Under the pieces are notes generated by a model. The model was not told the DNA's origin. It did no database searches and saw nothing but the letters and a program-made list of their open reading frames with translations. A DNA stretch of 64,000 nucleotides, taken from Senecio squalidus (lineage: Eukaryota > Streptophyta > Magnoliopsida > Asterales > Asteraceae). The DNA is taken from positions 5,857,751 through 5,921,750 of the forward strand of contig CAJVGC010000508.1 of the NCBI GenBank assembly GCA_910822075.1, read 5' to 3'. This document shows, in pieces, positions 1-11,042 of this stretch. The first letter of the stretch is position 1; each line of letters begins with the position of its first letter. Position numbers and translations under genes: made by a program.

Positions 1-352
1 GTACAATCTTGAAGAAAAGTTTAATGAAGTATCCGATTACGTTACAAAGCATAGGTATGATTTATTCGATAGAGCTCCACAAGAATGGATGAATCCAATA
101 TTACCAAAATGTAAGTTTTGTTATCAAGAAAATAGTATGAAGCCGGTTTTGAACAAAAAGAAATCGATTAATTGGTTGTTTTTGCTTTTGGGAAAAATGC
201 TTGGGTGTTGTACATTGGAACAGTTAAAGTATTTCTGTAAGCATACGGGGAATCATCGAACCGGGGCTAAAGATCGGGTTTTGTTCTTGACGTATTTAGC
301 TGTTTGTAAGCAAGTTAACCCCGATGGACCGTTTGATCATCATCTTGATAAG
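1..352 (+). CDS. Exon (5' end outside window) of an unidentified plant protein gene
   Basis: The frame starting at base 2 is open from the window edge to a clear splice donor (AG|GTATGT) at 352/353, so this is an internal or first exon cut by the window. The piece is about 117 aa. It has a CxxC-like pair (KCKFCYQ) and further Cys/His residues (GCCTLEQLKYFCKHTGNH), which could bind metal. The middle (NWLFLLLGKMLG) is hydrophobic but short for a membrane helix. The codon use and the donor make it look like a real conserved gene. I do not recognise the family with confidence and assign no function. The 3' exons were not located; exon-like segments at 2.17 and 3.84 kb are possible but unproven continuations. 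Confidence 0.6.
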
Positions 353-2160
353 GTATGTTAAGTTATTTACTAATTCTTTGTTTTCATTTTTTCTTTAACT
401 ATTTATGATTTGATAAATTCAAAATTTAGTTATATCAAAATATTAAAATAATAATATTTTCAAATATCGTAATTGAAACGACATTGTATTTAACTAAAAC
501 TCTATAAGTATATATTTTTGAAATTGAAAATATATGTACTTATAGAGTTTTGGTTAAATAGCATTTGCAGTTAGACGATTCATGTTATTCTACATCATAA
601 GAAGTATTAGTTTTCTATATTATTGGCATTTTAATAGTTTCAATGTAGTTTCCCGCGTTTTCACATTAGCATTGTAATAATTTGAATATATCTAAACTAG
701 TACATTTCTACCCAATGTCGGATAAAAAAAATAGATAAAAAAAAGTAGATTAAAACATCCGTGTGTATACATGAGTTTTCAACTAGTAGTTTATCAAAAT
801 TTTGTATTTATATTTATTTATGTCTTTATATTTTTGTTAGCAAAAACATTTATACGTAATTAACTAATAACTAATCAGCGTTATTCAATAGCCTTTAATT
901 TTATGATTTACTAACTATTGTCGTAAGGGCAATAACTAACCTTATCAAGTATTTAATACATTTGAAATTATATTTAATATTGATATTCAAAAGTAGTAAT
1001 ATTAAAGAGTATTTTGAAGTTATTAAACTGTCTATATAATATATAATATAATATAAGATATAAAATGCAACTTTTATTTGGATTCATAATTTAATGATGC
1101 CTGAGTGGATATATACATTATTTTTGATGAAAGAGCTAACAAAACAGTGGAAATGTTTAAAAAACTCTATAAGAATATATTTTTGAAATTGAAATAACAT
1201 TGTACTTAAACAGTTGTTGATTAATATCAAAATATTAAAATAATAATATTTTCAAACATTCTTGCCGTAAAATTAGTTATCTTTTAAAATATTTTAACTT
1301 TAGTAATTAATCATTTTTTATTATTCTGTTTGTAATCTGTCTAAAATAATAAAATTCTACTATACGCTTATTTGGGTATCAAATTGTTGTTTCCGATCAC
1401 ACGAAGACGGGTATGATGAACCCAAAGACGGGTATCAAGAACTCGATAAGCAACATTGTTTAACTAATTAAGTTTAACTTTTGAAAATGTAGGGCAGAAA
1501 CCCAAAGAAGCAATGCATAAGGTAAAGAGGGATTGGAAATGCAAATGAACCCAAAGACGGGTATCAAGAGCTCGATAAGCAACATTGTTTAACTAATTAA
1601 GTTTAACTTTTGAAAATGTAAGGCAGAAACCCAAAGAAGCAATGCATAAGGTAAAGAGGGATTGGAAATGCAAGTTTGAAAAGTTAAAAGCGTTAGTGCT
1701 TTTGTTTATCAGTTTATGAGAAGTTTGTATAGGCAGATGACTGTGGCTAAATAACTTACAAATTCGAGGGAGTAATGGAGCATTTCTGAAGAGTTGAATT
1801 GTAGTTGTTTGAGCAGCTTCAACTTCGAAAATATAAATATTTCATATTTTTAGTTTGGTTAGATTTCTTTTGTTCAAGAATTTCCGATCAGATTGATGAA
1901 TGTTTGTTATTAGATTTAGCGTTTCGTTCATATCGAATTTATGTTTGCAATGAATTTTTTCATTATGTGATTATTGTCTAGTTGATGTTTATATTTTTAA
2001 TTTGTGGTGTTTTTAAAATTTTACGTAAACCATGGTCACGTTTTAGACTTTGTTAGTATTCTAAATCAAAAACTAGGAAAACTTTATATCAAAGCTAATT
2101 ATATCAGGGGTAGCTAGACTAATATACATCTTTCGAATTTTCGATATAACTATATTATAA
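353..2160. other. AT-rich noncoding stretch, no gene seen
   Basis: Probably intron or 3' flank of the gene at the left edge. It holds a 129-bp tandem duplication (1416-1673) and otherwise only short, unsupported reading frames. Confidence 0.5.
1416..1673. repeat. Direct tandem duplication, 2 x 129 bp
   Basis: Copy 1 is 1416-1544 and copy 2 is 1545-1673. I see only two differences by eye (AAGAACTCG/AAGAGCTCG and GTAGGGC/GTAAGGC), so the duplication is recent. No coding potential is evident. Confidence 0.95.
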
Positions 2161-2166
2161 CTATAT

Positions 2167-2520
2167 GAATCTATGTGAAAATCCCTACCGGACCAATACA
2201 TCTTATTCTTGATCACATTCAAAGATTTAAATCTTCTTACTCCTTGAAGCAAAATAGTAATTTGAATCGGTATTTTGCATTATGTTTTTTCGTGTGTAGG
2301 GAGAAGAAGGCGGAACAAAAAAGGTGGAGGAGGATATAGTTGGTTAGGATCTTCATGCCTCTTTCGAGGCGTTAGTTTTGTAAATCATAAGCTAGGAATT
2401 GAGTTAAGCCTATATGCAAACCGTGCATTTGACAAAAATTTATACTAACATGTCTTGAAAATCCTTTTTTGTAAGAATTGTGGATTTTAAACCTCTGTGC
2501 ATAAGGTTATAGTTTGAGAA
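2167..2520 (+). repeat. Exon-like duplicated segment, copy A
   Basis: About 350 bp similar to 3835-4190. In one frame it reads IPTGPIHLILDHIQRFKSS, followed by a possible acceptor (TGTGTAG|GGAGAAG near 2300) and a short Lys/Glu-rich stretch. Copy B reads IPTGPRRHIPDHIRRFESC. Both look like copies of a small 3'-terminal exon pair of some gene. I do not recognise the parent gene. Confidence 0.5.
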
Positions 2521-2591
2521 TGATGGTATTTTTGTAAGAATTGTGGATTTTAAACCTCTGTGCATAAGGTTATAGTTTGAGAATGATGGTA
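2466..2591. repeat. Direct tandem duplication, 2 x 63 bp
   Basis: Copies at 2466-2528 and 2529-2591 appear identical by eye and lie at the 3' edge of duplicated segment A. No function evident. Confidence 0.9.
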
Positions 2592-3138
2592 TGGGAATGT
2601 TATAGGGGTTATTGTACTTGTGTTTGTCTATTTGAAAGCTGGAAATGAAAGTTGAAGAATTTGAATGTGCAACAAATTGCCAATTTTCAGGAACTCAGGG
2701 TAATAATGTTCTATAATTAAAGTAAATGGCATATTGATGGATTTTATACACCTTACATATCTCCATGTAGTTATGAGATATATCTCTTACAAACTCGCGT
2801 CCTTTGTCCGCGGTTTATGTGATTTACATCCTTTATATTTGTGATACTGGACACCCGGAGAAGGAGCTAGTGAATGGGTTTACCTAAATTTGTTGTTGTT
2901 TATTTGGGTGCCTTATTGCCCACTTTGTTTCTTTTAGAACATCAAATAAAAATTTCGTATACACATTTATGTTTATTTGTGGGGTCTAATTTAACTACAT
3001 TAGGGTGTTTGGATTGCGTCTTCGCCCTGATAATTATCTTATTATTGTACGTGTTTTCAAATCATAAATATATCAATGTTTGTTTTAATCTTTAGTTTCT
3101 AGATGGTGTAAATATTTGATTACGGATAGCCACCATAA

Positions 3139-3550
3139 TGTCACGGGGTTAGATTCTTGAACCCGTGTGGCACTTTGGTCGCTGATTTACGGCAACTAAG
3201 TAAGCCGGAAAAACTTGAAATGTCTCTCGATAACACTTGCTAGGAGGATTATGAAAGCTTTATATTTATTGATATGAGAAAATATGATAGATTACAAATG
3301 AGATTGCTTACAAATATATATAGGCTCCAAAGGAACTTTCTAGATCTAGATATATTATCCTAGACTAATCTAGAACTAAACTAGATAATATTACTAATCT
3401 AGAATGCTCTAGGATTAGTCTAGAACCTGAAATACTAATCTAGGAATATCTAGACGATTTCTAGAATGCACCAGGTTTTATCCTCGATTCTTCCCGATTA
3501 TTCTACAAGCTTCCGGGTATCGTTCCGGGCAGAATGTGCGCCCCATAACA
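3139..3550 (-). mobile_element. Solo LTR of a retrotransposon, about 412 bp
   Basis: Read on the minus strand it begins TGTTATGGGG and ends CCCCGTGACA, a TG...CA pair with imperfect terminal inverted repeats. In the right order it has a TATA-like box (CTATATATATTTG) and an AATAAA-like poly(A) signal about 100 bp further on. ATAA occurs on both sides (3135-3138 and 3551-3554), which fits a 4-bp target duplication. No internal retroelement sequence or second LTR is present. A notable CTAGA-rich stretch (about 3340-3470) lies within it. Confidence 0.7.
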
Positions 3551-3834
3551 ATAAGACTGTTTACATGAGGGAGAAACAAGATTACAATGTTAACCTTATT
3601 ATATCGTGTACGGATTTTTTACCTTACATTTGAAAGATTCCTTTCTTTTCTTCACAACGTTCTTCGAGAAGCAAGAACGGTTCCATCATCGTCAATTTTC
3701 TACTTTTCTAAATTCGTTATTCACTGCTACGCGGAGCCTCATAGACTCCTTTTACTCATGTTATTAAATGATAAATTTATGGTTGTTTTTAATATAAGTA
3801 ATGTATATATATATATATGAATCAATTAGAGACC

Positions 3835-4190
3835 TTCAAGATGTGGAAATCCCTACCGGACCAAGACGTCATATTCCTGATCACATTCGAAGGTTTGAAT
3901 CTTGCTCTTCGTTTGAAATTAATCATCCTTGATTTAGAATAGTTGTTTGAGATGGTCTTTTTCAATATGCTTTTGTATGTGTGTAGGGAGAAGACAGTGA
4001 AACAAGCAAGTTGAAGGAGGTAGAATCATAATATACATTTTTCGGGTAGTTAGATTTGTAAATTAAAAACTAGAGAACTTGAGTTGAACCCTTTCGCAAA
4101 CTTTGCATTACCTGAATATTGTGCCAACATATCTTGAAATCCTTTTTGAAAGGATCCTAGATCTTAAAACGGCTGCATAAGATTTACCCT
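3835..4190 (+). repeat. Exon-like duplicated segment, copy B
   Basis: Homologous to 2167-2520 and better preserved: one frame reads RDLQDVEIPTGPRRHIPDH, then IRRFESCSSFE. A TGTGTAG|GGAGAAG acceptor-like site and a short second reading frame ending in a stop follow near 3985-4030. A third, more diverged copy starts near 40618. The parent gene is not identified. Confidence 0.5.
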
Positions 4191-4437
4191 TTAGTATTGC
4201 TTATTCGGAAATATGTAGATGAATGGTATATCACCTTGTCGATACATGATCACTATGAGTTGACATACATAGTTCAAACATATATAAAATTTCAAAAAAA
4301 TTGCAAGTCTTCTCAAAATTATCATATGATTAACTAGGTTCATTGACCGGTAAATCCACGAAAATGATCAAAACTATATAGTGACTTGACAACTCTATCG
4401 ATCCGATATCAGGATTTATCAAGACACCATACATGAC

Positions 4438-5558
4438 CTAGGGTTCACCTTCATTTAATTGTCTTAAACTACCAGCTTCAGTCTGATGTTGGTTAACCAA
4501 TATTGTTTGCTTCCTAATGTTCCTTAAGCCCTCTAGTTCCATAGCTACTTCCTTCATTGTTGGCCTGTCATAGCCATTAATGCTGAGGCAACGCTTCACT
4601 AGTGCAGCCATAATGTTGAGTTGCTCTAGCGAACCCTCTATAACCACTCGAGGGTCAATAACTTTATATAAGCTATTAGTTTTTAACGAATTTAGAAAAT
4701 AGGTTGCTAAGTTTCTTTCTAGCTGACTCCTCTCCATGCACAGTGGCTTCTTACTTGTTAGAAGCTCTAGAAGCACAACTCCAAAACTATAAACGTCACT
4801 CTTAATTGTCAACTGACTTGTGTGAAAGTATTCAGGGTCTAAATACCCTAACGTCCCTTGAACTAATGTAGTCACTTGTGTTAGGTCCAAGGGTATCAAT
4901 TTGGAAGCCCCAAAGTCTGAAATTTTGCTGACTAGGTTATCGTCTAATAATATATTGGAAGATTTCACATCTCGGTGAATGATAGGTTTTGATGCAGCCG
5001 AGTGAAGGTACGCAAGTGTTCCAGCAGACTCAACTGCTATTCTTAAACGTTCATCCCAAGATAACCAAGCCATTCCATGATTGGTGTGGATATAATCAAA
5101 TAGAGTACCATTAGAAACACATTCATAAACTAGTAATGGGACTTCACTCTCCAAACAACAACCTAAAAGCTTCACGACATTTCGATGATTGATTTGAGTA
5201 AGAATCACAACTTCATTAATAAACTGCTCGATTTGACTCTCATCCAATACTCGTGATCTCTTTATGGCGACAATATTTCCATCAGGTAAAATCCCTTTAT
5301 ATACTGTCCCATAACCACCACGACCAAGAATCCTATCTTTAGAAAAGTTTTTTGTTGCTCTTTTTAGTTCCCCGATAGTGAAAAGTTTTGTGGACTGATT
5401 GACACCACCACCCTCATTTGAAACAGTCTGTTGTTTCAATAACATGCCACCATTTTTTAAAAAGAACTTTTCTTTCAACTTGATAGCCTTTCCTCTCTGG
5501 TGGCTAAAATACAACCACCCCATTCCGATAAGTATAGACAAGAATCCAAACCCCATTC
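4438..5558 (-). CDS. WAK exon 5: membrane segment and kinase domain
   Basis: The exon opens with a short hydrophobic stretch (GFGFLSILIGMGWLYF), then a juxtamembrane Lys-rich segment and a full protein kinase. Visible motifs are the Gly loop GRGGYGTVYKG, the lysine in VAIKRS, the catalytic loop HRDVKSSNILLD, DFG (ISDFGASK), and GTLGYLDPEYF with SDVYSFGVVLLELLT. All catalytic residues are present. The RD-type catalytic loop suggests an active kinase. The stop is at 4438-4440. The exon lies downstream of the LTR lesion, so it would be translated only if the lesion is bypassed or an internal promoter is used. Confidence 0.92.
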
Positions 5559-5649
5559 CTGCATAAAATATAAGTCATTATTTCCCCTTATTATAAGACA
5601 CAAGAAAATTTTATGACGAAAATATCAATCAAAGCTTTAATTTCCTCAC

Positions 5650-5808
5650 CAAGGGACAACTTAAGGGCTCGGGATTTCGAATTCGTAGCCATGCAACTTC
5701 TTCCATCTCCTTCATATCCATGAGGGCACAGACATTTAAAGCTTCCAGAAAGATTTTTACATGTCCCGTTACAAGGATTTTTGTTTAAATCTGTGCACTC
5801 GTCAATAT
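5650..5808 (-). CDS. WAK exon 4: calcium-binding EGF domain
   Basis: Acceptor TGGTAG at the upper edge, donor TTG|GTGAGG at the lower. It encodes DIDECTDLNKNPCNGTC and continues to GYEGDGRSC, the usual EGF_CA pattern of WAKs with Asp/Glu calcium ligands and six cysteines. Confidence 0.85.
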
Positions 5809-5951
5809 CTACCAAATAGAAATAGATGATTTAAAGATATAAGACAATCTAATCACCATCTGAATATATAATCTTAATTTGTTTTCCCCTTGAGCACAAT
5901 GGCTAAGGAAACTTCACATATAGACAACTCAATATGAAAAATGTTACTCAC

Positions 5952-6580
5952 CATGACAACCTGGAGAAAGATAGGGATTGCCTTCATAACCCTTTTTACT
6001 GTTGGGTTTAATCGGTTATTGTGGTCGTTCACGTATGCATGGCACGTGTAAGACTTTAGTATAATAAAACCTTTGTGGTCTATATTCTACGTATGCATGG
6101 GTATAGACATGTAACTGTTACTTTGAAATGGTATTATAGGTTGACCGTGTATTAGGGTAGTGTACTAGAAGAGTGGGTCACATTTGTCGCGGTTCTTTAG
6201 GATAGGTTAACAGTTTATTTGTTGCTTTATGTTTTCTTGTAAAGGCTATATAAAGCCTTATGTAGTTCTACTTGATTGTAATCTGTTTCCTTTACTTAAT
6301 ATAGAAGCATTGAAACCAGTCTTGCCGTTTTGATTGGTGTTCGTGTAGTGTGAGTCCGGGTTGGGGGAAGGGGCTGATTTCCAACATTTACAAGAGCACC
6401 GATAACCTCCATTCTCATTCTCAAAGTCCACACAAACACTATTTTCTTGACAATGATACTCGCTTGTGTTTCTCCTGTTTCTTTTATATCCTCTAGGGCA
6501 CAAACAATTATAACCTCCCGCAAGATTAGTACACGCATTGTTACAAGGATTTTTGTTAGGATCAGCACACTCATCAATGT
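5952..6580 (-). pseudogene. WAK exon 3: EGF exon split by solo LTR
   Basis: Acceptor TTTTGTAG|ACATTG at the upper edge and donor CATG|GTGAG at the lower. Outside the LTR it encodes an EGF_CA domain (DIDECADPNKNPCNNAC) and a second EGF-like part ending in GYEGNPYLSPGCH. The coding sequence is cut right after the cysteine of RCSCK. With the LTR and one TTTAC copy removed, 237 nt remain, a multiple of three. With the LTR in place the frame reaches a stop inside it (at 6258). Confidence 0.88.
6000..6386 (+). mobile_element. Solo LTR (387 bp) with perfect 5-bp target duplication
   Basis: Begins TGTTGGG and ends CCAACA, the terminal inverted repeat style common in copia LTRs. It is flanked by TTTAC on both sides (5995-5999 and 6387-6391). 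A TATA-like box (GGCTATATAAAGCC, about 6244-6257) places its sense on the plus strand, antisense to the kinase gene. No internal element sequence is present, so an earlier full insertion has probably collapsed by LTR-LTR recombination. Confidence 0.93.
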
Positions 6581-6723
6581 CTACAAAATGAAAATGGAAG
6601 AGATAAAATAAATTTAAAAATCATAAGATGGAAAAAGAACTTAAGGACATCACGTTCTCCTTAACCACAATTGGTAAGGAAATTTCATATTTTATAGAAA
6701 CTCAAATGAAAAATGTCACACAC

Positions 6724-7101
6724 CATGACAACCGGGCGAAAGATAGGGATTGCCCTCATAACCATTCTTGCAATAGCACCTATACCCTCCATTCCCACTC
6801 TTAGAATCCACACAAATACTATTTTCTTGACAGTAATAATCTCGTGTGTTTTTATACTCGTTACAACTCCTACTCCCAATAACCCAATCAAGCACCACCG
6901 GAACAGTCTCAGCCATCCGGTTGGCAAAATCAGGATCAATCAAATCCGATGCCCCCTTAAATATAAATTCACTTTGCTCTCCAATAAAAGAGTAGCCGCA
7001 CTTGTCGAAAGACCATATGTTCATGTGACTACTAAGTGTGAATACATTTATTAAGTAAGTCGTTAAACCGTTGGGTAAGCCCGTTGTGCAACACCCAGTA
7101 C
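6724..7101 (-). CDS. WAK exon 2: C-terminal ectodomain and first EGF
   Basis: Acceptor TGTGCAG|GTACTG and donor CATG|GTGTG. It starts with GTGCCTTGLPNGLTTY, a conserved WAK block that continues exon 1 in phase. It then has the CGYSFIGEQSEFIF region and a Cys-rich EGF ending in GYEGNPYLSPGCH. It is open throughout. Confidence 0.87.
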
Positions 7102-8692
7102 CTGCACAAAATGTATTGAAAGAAAAGATTGAGAAAGTATTCTCAAATAATAATCTTGATGAATATAAGACGCATATATCGTGATTCCTTTTGGGTCAAG
7201 TAGTATTCGATAGGCCTACAAAAGCTCATGATACACCACAAACTATTATACGATTATTTATATATGATGAATAGCTTGCAAATTATATTCGAAATCTCAA
7301 CGAAAAAGTCGTTGAGATTTCGAATAGTCTTTTTTTATGTTAGTATATAAAAAAGAAAAAACTAATTTTAGTTAGTAAAAAATTTACATTAATGTGTTTA
7401 TAGCACTTATTAGTAGATAGAAAATATCCAAGTCTGTTTGAATGGTTTGGCTTACACCATATAACAAAGAGGAAATATGTCAACTATATAGCTGAAAATA
7501 ATCATGTGTAAGTAATAATTATTCCTTAAACGTATGATATTATATATAAAATCCTTATATAATAACGATTATTTTTATGCTCTAACTGTATGCCTCGATG
7601 TTGGAGCTAAAGCGTGCACAAAAACATAAGGATAAGGCTATCACGGTTAGTACGACGCTTAAATATTGGAACAAATTTCAGGATCTCGACGTGGGCACAA
7701 TCGCGGAAGGGGGAGAATTCTACGCGGTTCATAACCATGCAACTTATTACTTACACAATCAAGGGCCTCAGGAACTCGAGTCTATTCATAGGCTGATGTC
7801 GATGCTAATTATTACTTATTAATTATTATTTTTATTTTAATTATAATTATATTTTGAATAAAACCTCATGGTCTACAATAACCTTTTAGAAGAACGTTGT
7901 CGTTGCTATAGTGTTATAGCAATGAATTTTTTTTATCTACATGGATGACTTGTGTCCTCCCTATCTCTTATATGTTGTAGTGTAACATAAGCATATATTC
8001 TTAGTGGGAAATGATAATAAAAATCATGAGTTATTTTATTATATGATTGATTTTATTGTACATTAATAAAACAATATTTTTTTATATTTCGAAATCACAA
8101 ATAAATTACGAATGTATAATCAATTTATTCATATATTTATTATTTAAAAAGAGCCTATAAAATTATCATTATCAAAACTAATTCTTATTAATCAATAGGT
8201 TTTAAGATCGACTATGTGTTTATTGGTTGTTTTTAGAGACAAGTAACAATAAATTGTTGTTTCACAAACAAAGACAATTTTTATATACTCATTTTAATTG
8301 AAAAAGAAATAAATATTAAAAATTAAAATTTGGTACTCCTTTTGTTGTATAATAAGTGTCAATTTTCAGTCTTTAAAGTCTTTTTTTTTAACTTCGACCT
8401 TAAATATTTTTTTTTGTGTTATTTAATAGATGATGAAAATTATACCAATGAGAAAAACATTTAAAAACTATGTTCATTCATGTATTTTACATCAAATATT
8501 ATATAACACAAAAAGATATAGTTAAAGTCAAAATTACGAAAAAAAAAAACCCCTCAAAATCTGATTACCAACATTTAATATGGGACGAAGTGGGTTTTTT
8601 TTTTGACGTTAAACATAGCTTTTGGTATTTATGTGTAATAGTTTTACAATCATTAAAAGATTATAATCCTTAAACTAGGAATAATAAAGGTG

Positions 8693-8906
8693 TGTTTGTT
8701 TCGGCTTATGTAACGGGTTTATAAGATTATATAAATTTTGATAAGTTTATAAGGCGAAATTTTTTCGGCTTATGAGCTTATGACTTTATGAGCTTAAATA
8801 AGCCATAAGCTCAAATTGATAAGCTTATCAGCCGGAAAAATTGAGATTATGAACTTATCAAAAATTACATAAATTTATAAACCCTTTAAATAAGCCGAAA
8901 CAAACA
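8693..8906. mobile_element. Foldback MITE in WAK intron 1
   Basis: A 214-bp near-palindrome: the left arm starts TGTTTGTTTCGGCTTA and the right arm ends with its exact reverse complement, with much of the interior also pairing. It has no coding capacity. The TGTTTGTTT...AAACAAACA ends recall hAT-like MITEs. I could not see a clear target duplication. Confidence 0.75.
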
Positions 8907-8971
8907 TTCATTAAGGGTTTATCAAATATAGTTATAGTTATGTTGGGAAAAAAAAACCCCTATAAGGTTAC

Positions 8972-9548
8972 CTGAACATGAACCGACGAGAACATCTTCA
9001 ACCTTTGAACATACAGTCACACAGCCCCTGCTCAATTCCTTGTCGTCGATCCCAGCCACCGGAGAGAGATTAACGTATTCGTCGCAACCAATGGCTATGA
9101 GCTTGTTTAGTCCCGAAAACGTGAAGTAGGAGTTTGCCAACACAATACCTGAGGTGTTTGAATGAATCACTTCACCGGTTTGATTGTAGCATTTAGAGGC
9201 GATGGTGTTCTTGACTCTCACGTGCTCATCGGATATATGAAACACCTCCAACTGGTGGAAATTTGCGGACCCAGAGTAAGAAAATAAGTCTGCTGGCAAG
9301 AAGGCTTTGGGGGGATTGAAGGATGCATCGCAGGTGATGTCGAACCACGGGCCAATGGAGCATCCAGAATTGGTTCCAATGCCAAACGGATATGGGACCG
9401 TGAGGTTTCCGCATTTACTTGGGCAACCTGGAAGTGTGTTGTCGATGGTTGTCGCCTGAGAGAATGGGAGGTGGGATAGATAGATGACTAGGAAGAGGAG
9501 ATGCATTTTTGCTCTTGGTGATAATATGTCTATTTTTGACTTATTCAT
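8972..9548 (-). CDS. WAK exon 1: signal peptide and GUB_WAK domain
   Basis: Starts at the first ATG (9548). A second Met at residue 15 opens a clear signal peptide (MHLLFLVIYLSHLPFSQA). The GUB_WAK signature follows: GCPSKCGNLTVPYPFGIG, later FDITCDASFNPPKAFL and IASKCYNQTGEV. The donor is TTCAG|GTAACC at 8972/8971. The proximal upstream sequence is partly duplicated (9549-9605 and 9680-9730). Confidence 0.9.
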
Positions 9549-9730
9549 AATATTGTTTTCAACTCTTTCATACTATAGTATATAGTATATGCTCTTTGTA
9601 GGAAATTGATTGAGTGAATGGTTTATGCGAGTGAATGGTTCATACGATAACCAACATGAGTCGTTGACGGAAGATGCCTAATATTGTTTTCAACTCTTTC
9701 ATACTATATAGTATATTCTCTTTGTAGGAA
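9549..9730. promoter_or_regulatory. WAK proximal upstream region with direct duplication
   Basis: About 50 bp just upstream of the kinase start codon (AATATTGTTTTCAACTCTTT, a TATA-like ACTATAGTATAT stretch, CTCTTTGTAGGAA) recurs about 131 bp further upstream (near 9680-9730). It is plausible that the core promoter and 5' leader are duplicated; no transcript evidence is available. Confidence 0.4.
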
Positions 9731-10662
9731 CAAAATTTCCATATGTTTGATGAATAGATAAATTTGACTTTCAAGACTTATAATATAACTATATCCTACA
9801 TTAAAAAAAAACTAATCCCATTTTAAGGTTCTATTCTCTTTTGCTAACAATAATCATTTAGTAACTAAGAACTATATGCGATAGAAATTTGAGGATTTAA
9901 GTTCGAAATTTAGTATAACTTATAATTTTATGGGATTTCCTAATCATTGCTTCGTGGGCAACGGTTAATTATGATAAAATACACTACTAGAAAACTGTCT
10001 TATACCGACAGACTTTTCCAACAGAAATAATCCGTCGGTAATTAGCGACGGATTTTCGACGCCATCCCAACGGATTTTCGTTTTAAAACTTTTCACTTAC
10101 TTTTTGACGGCTTTTCGACGGATTTCCGACAAACTTTGAATCCGTTACTAATTCGTCGGAATTCCGTCAATGTTTTCCAACAAATTTCCGACAAAACATA
10201 TTAAATCCTTCTCTCCGTCGGAAATCTGTCGCTTTTGTCTTTTCTTTTTTTATTTATTTACTTTTAAAAATAAATTTGTCGGAATTCCGTCGAAAATATG
10301 ATATTTTCCGACGGATTTCTGACAGATCTAGTGTATATTAAATAAGATGATTTCCATATACAATTTTTAAAAATCAATCGGAGATCCAAAATAATGTTAA
10401 TGCAAAATACTCTAGTTGTGTAAAAAAAAAAAAAAAAAAACAGTAGATATTACATCAAATAATATTATTTATCTTTTTTTCTCAAATGTAATTTGAACCT
10501 TCAATCTCAAGATTAATGGGACAACTTACATACAACAATGTTACTTTTCATTTAGTGATTGGTATAACTACTTTAGTTAATGTTTAGTCTCTTATGTATG
10601 TCATAAATGGCTATCTGGTTTAACTTTACATAGTTTTCTATCTCGGAGAGTCACAAGGTTAA

Positions 10663-11042
10663 GGGTGTAAACGAGGCGAGTACTACTAAGCTCGAACTCG
10701 ACCCGACTACTAAACTCGGGCTCGAAACTTGACTCGACCACGAACGAGCTTTAAATTTCAAGTTTAAGAGAGTTCGATTCGGTTGCTAAAACTCGTACTC
10801 TAAACTCAAGCTCGAGCTCGATTGATTATAGATTTTAAGCTAAATCTCGATAAATAATCTTTATATTAACTCGACTCGACTCGCTTTGTATACATATGTT
10901 ACCTTTTATGGTAACAATAAAATGGTAAAATATAATTTAGCTTAAACTCGATAAGGCTCGTGAGCCGAGTATCTTGAAACTCAAACTCGACTCGAAAGTC
11001 TACTCGAGTAGCCCGAGCTCGAACTTTATCCGTTTAAACCGA
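10663..11042. repeat. CTCGA-rich foldback repeat inside the CACTA element
   Basis: About 380 bp rich in GCTCGAACTCGA-type words in both orientations. It starts near GGGTGTAAACGAG and ends near CGTTTAAACCGAG, which are inverted with respect to each other. It resembles a non-autonomous foldback element common in eudicots. No coding potential. Confidence 0.55.

Larger units (their letters stand above)
4438..9548 (-). pseudogene. Wall-associated receptor kinase (WAK) gene disrupted by a solo LTR
   Basis: Five exons on the minus strand, found from splice sites and conserved domains: 9548-8972 (signal peptide and GUB_WAK galacturonan-binding region), 7101-6724 (rest of the ectodomain plus EGF), 6580-5952 (EGF pair, containing the LTR), 5808-5650 (EGF-Ca), 5558-4438 (short membrane segment and Ser/Thr kinase). 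With the LTR and one target copy left out, the exon lengths sum to 2472 nt, that is 823 codons plus stop, with all phases agreeing; this is normal for a WAK. WAKs bind pectin in the cell wall and signal through the cytoplasmic kinase. The LTR brings stop codons into the third exon, so the present allele should encode only a truncated, probably secreted ectodomain. Intron 1 (7102-8971) holds a MITE. I see no other disabling change. Confidence 0.85.

Noticed and set aside
2874..3095. 73-aa frame with hydrophobic stretches
   Set aside because: No family resemblance, no splice or promoter context, and it lies in a repeat-rich noncoding region.
7598..7822. 74-aa frame inside WAK intron 1
   Set aside because: Plus strand, within an intron, no recognisable domain; chance frame or very decayed fragment.
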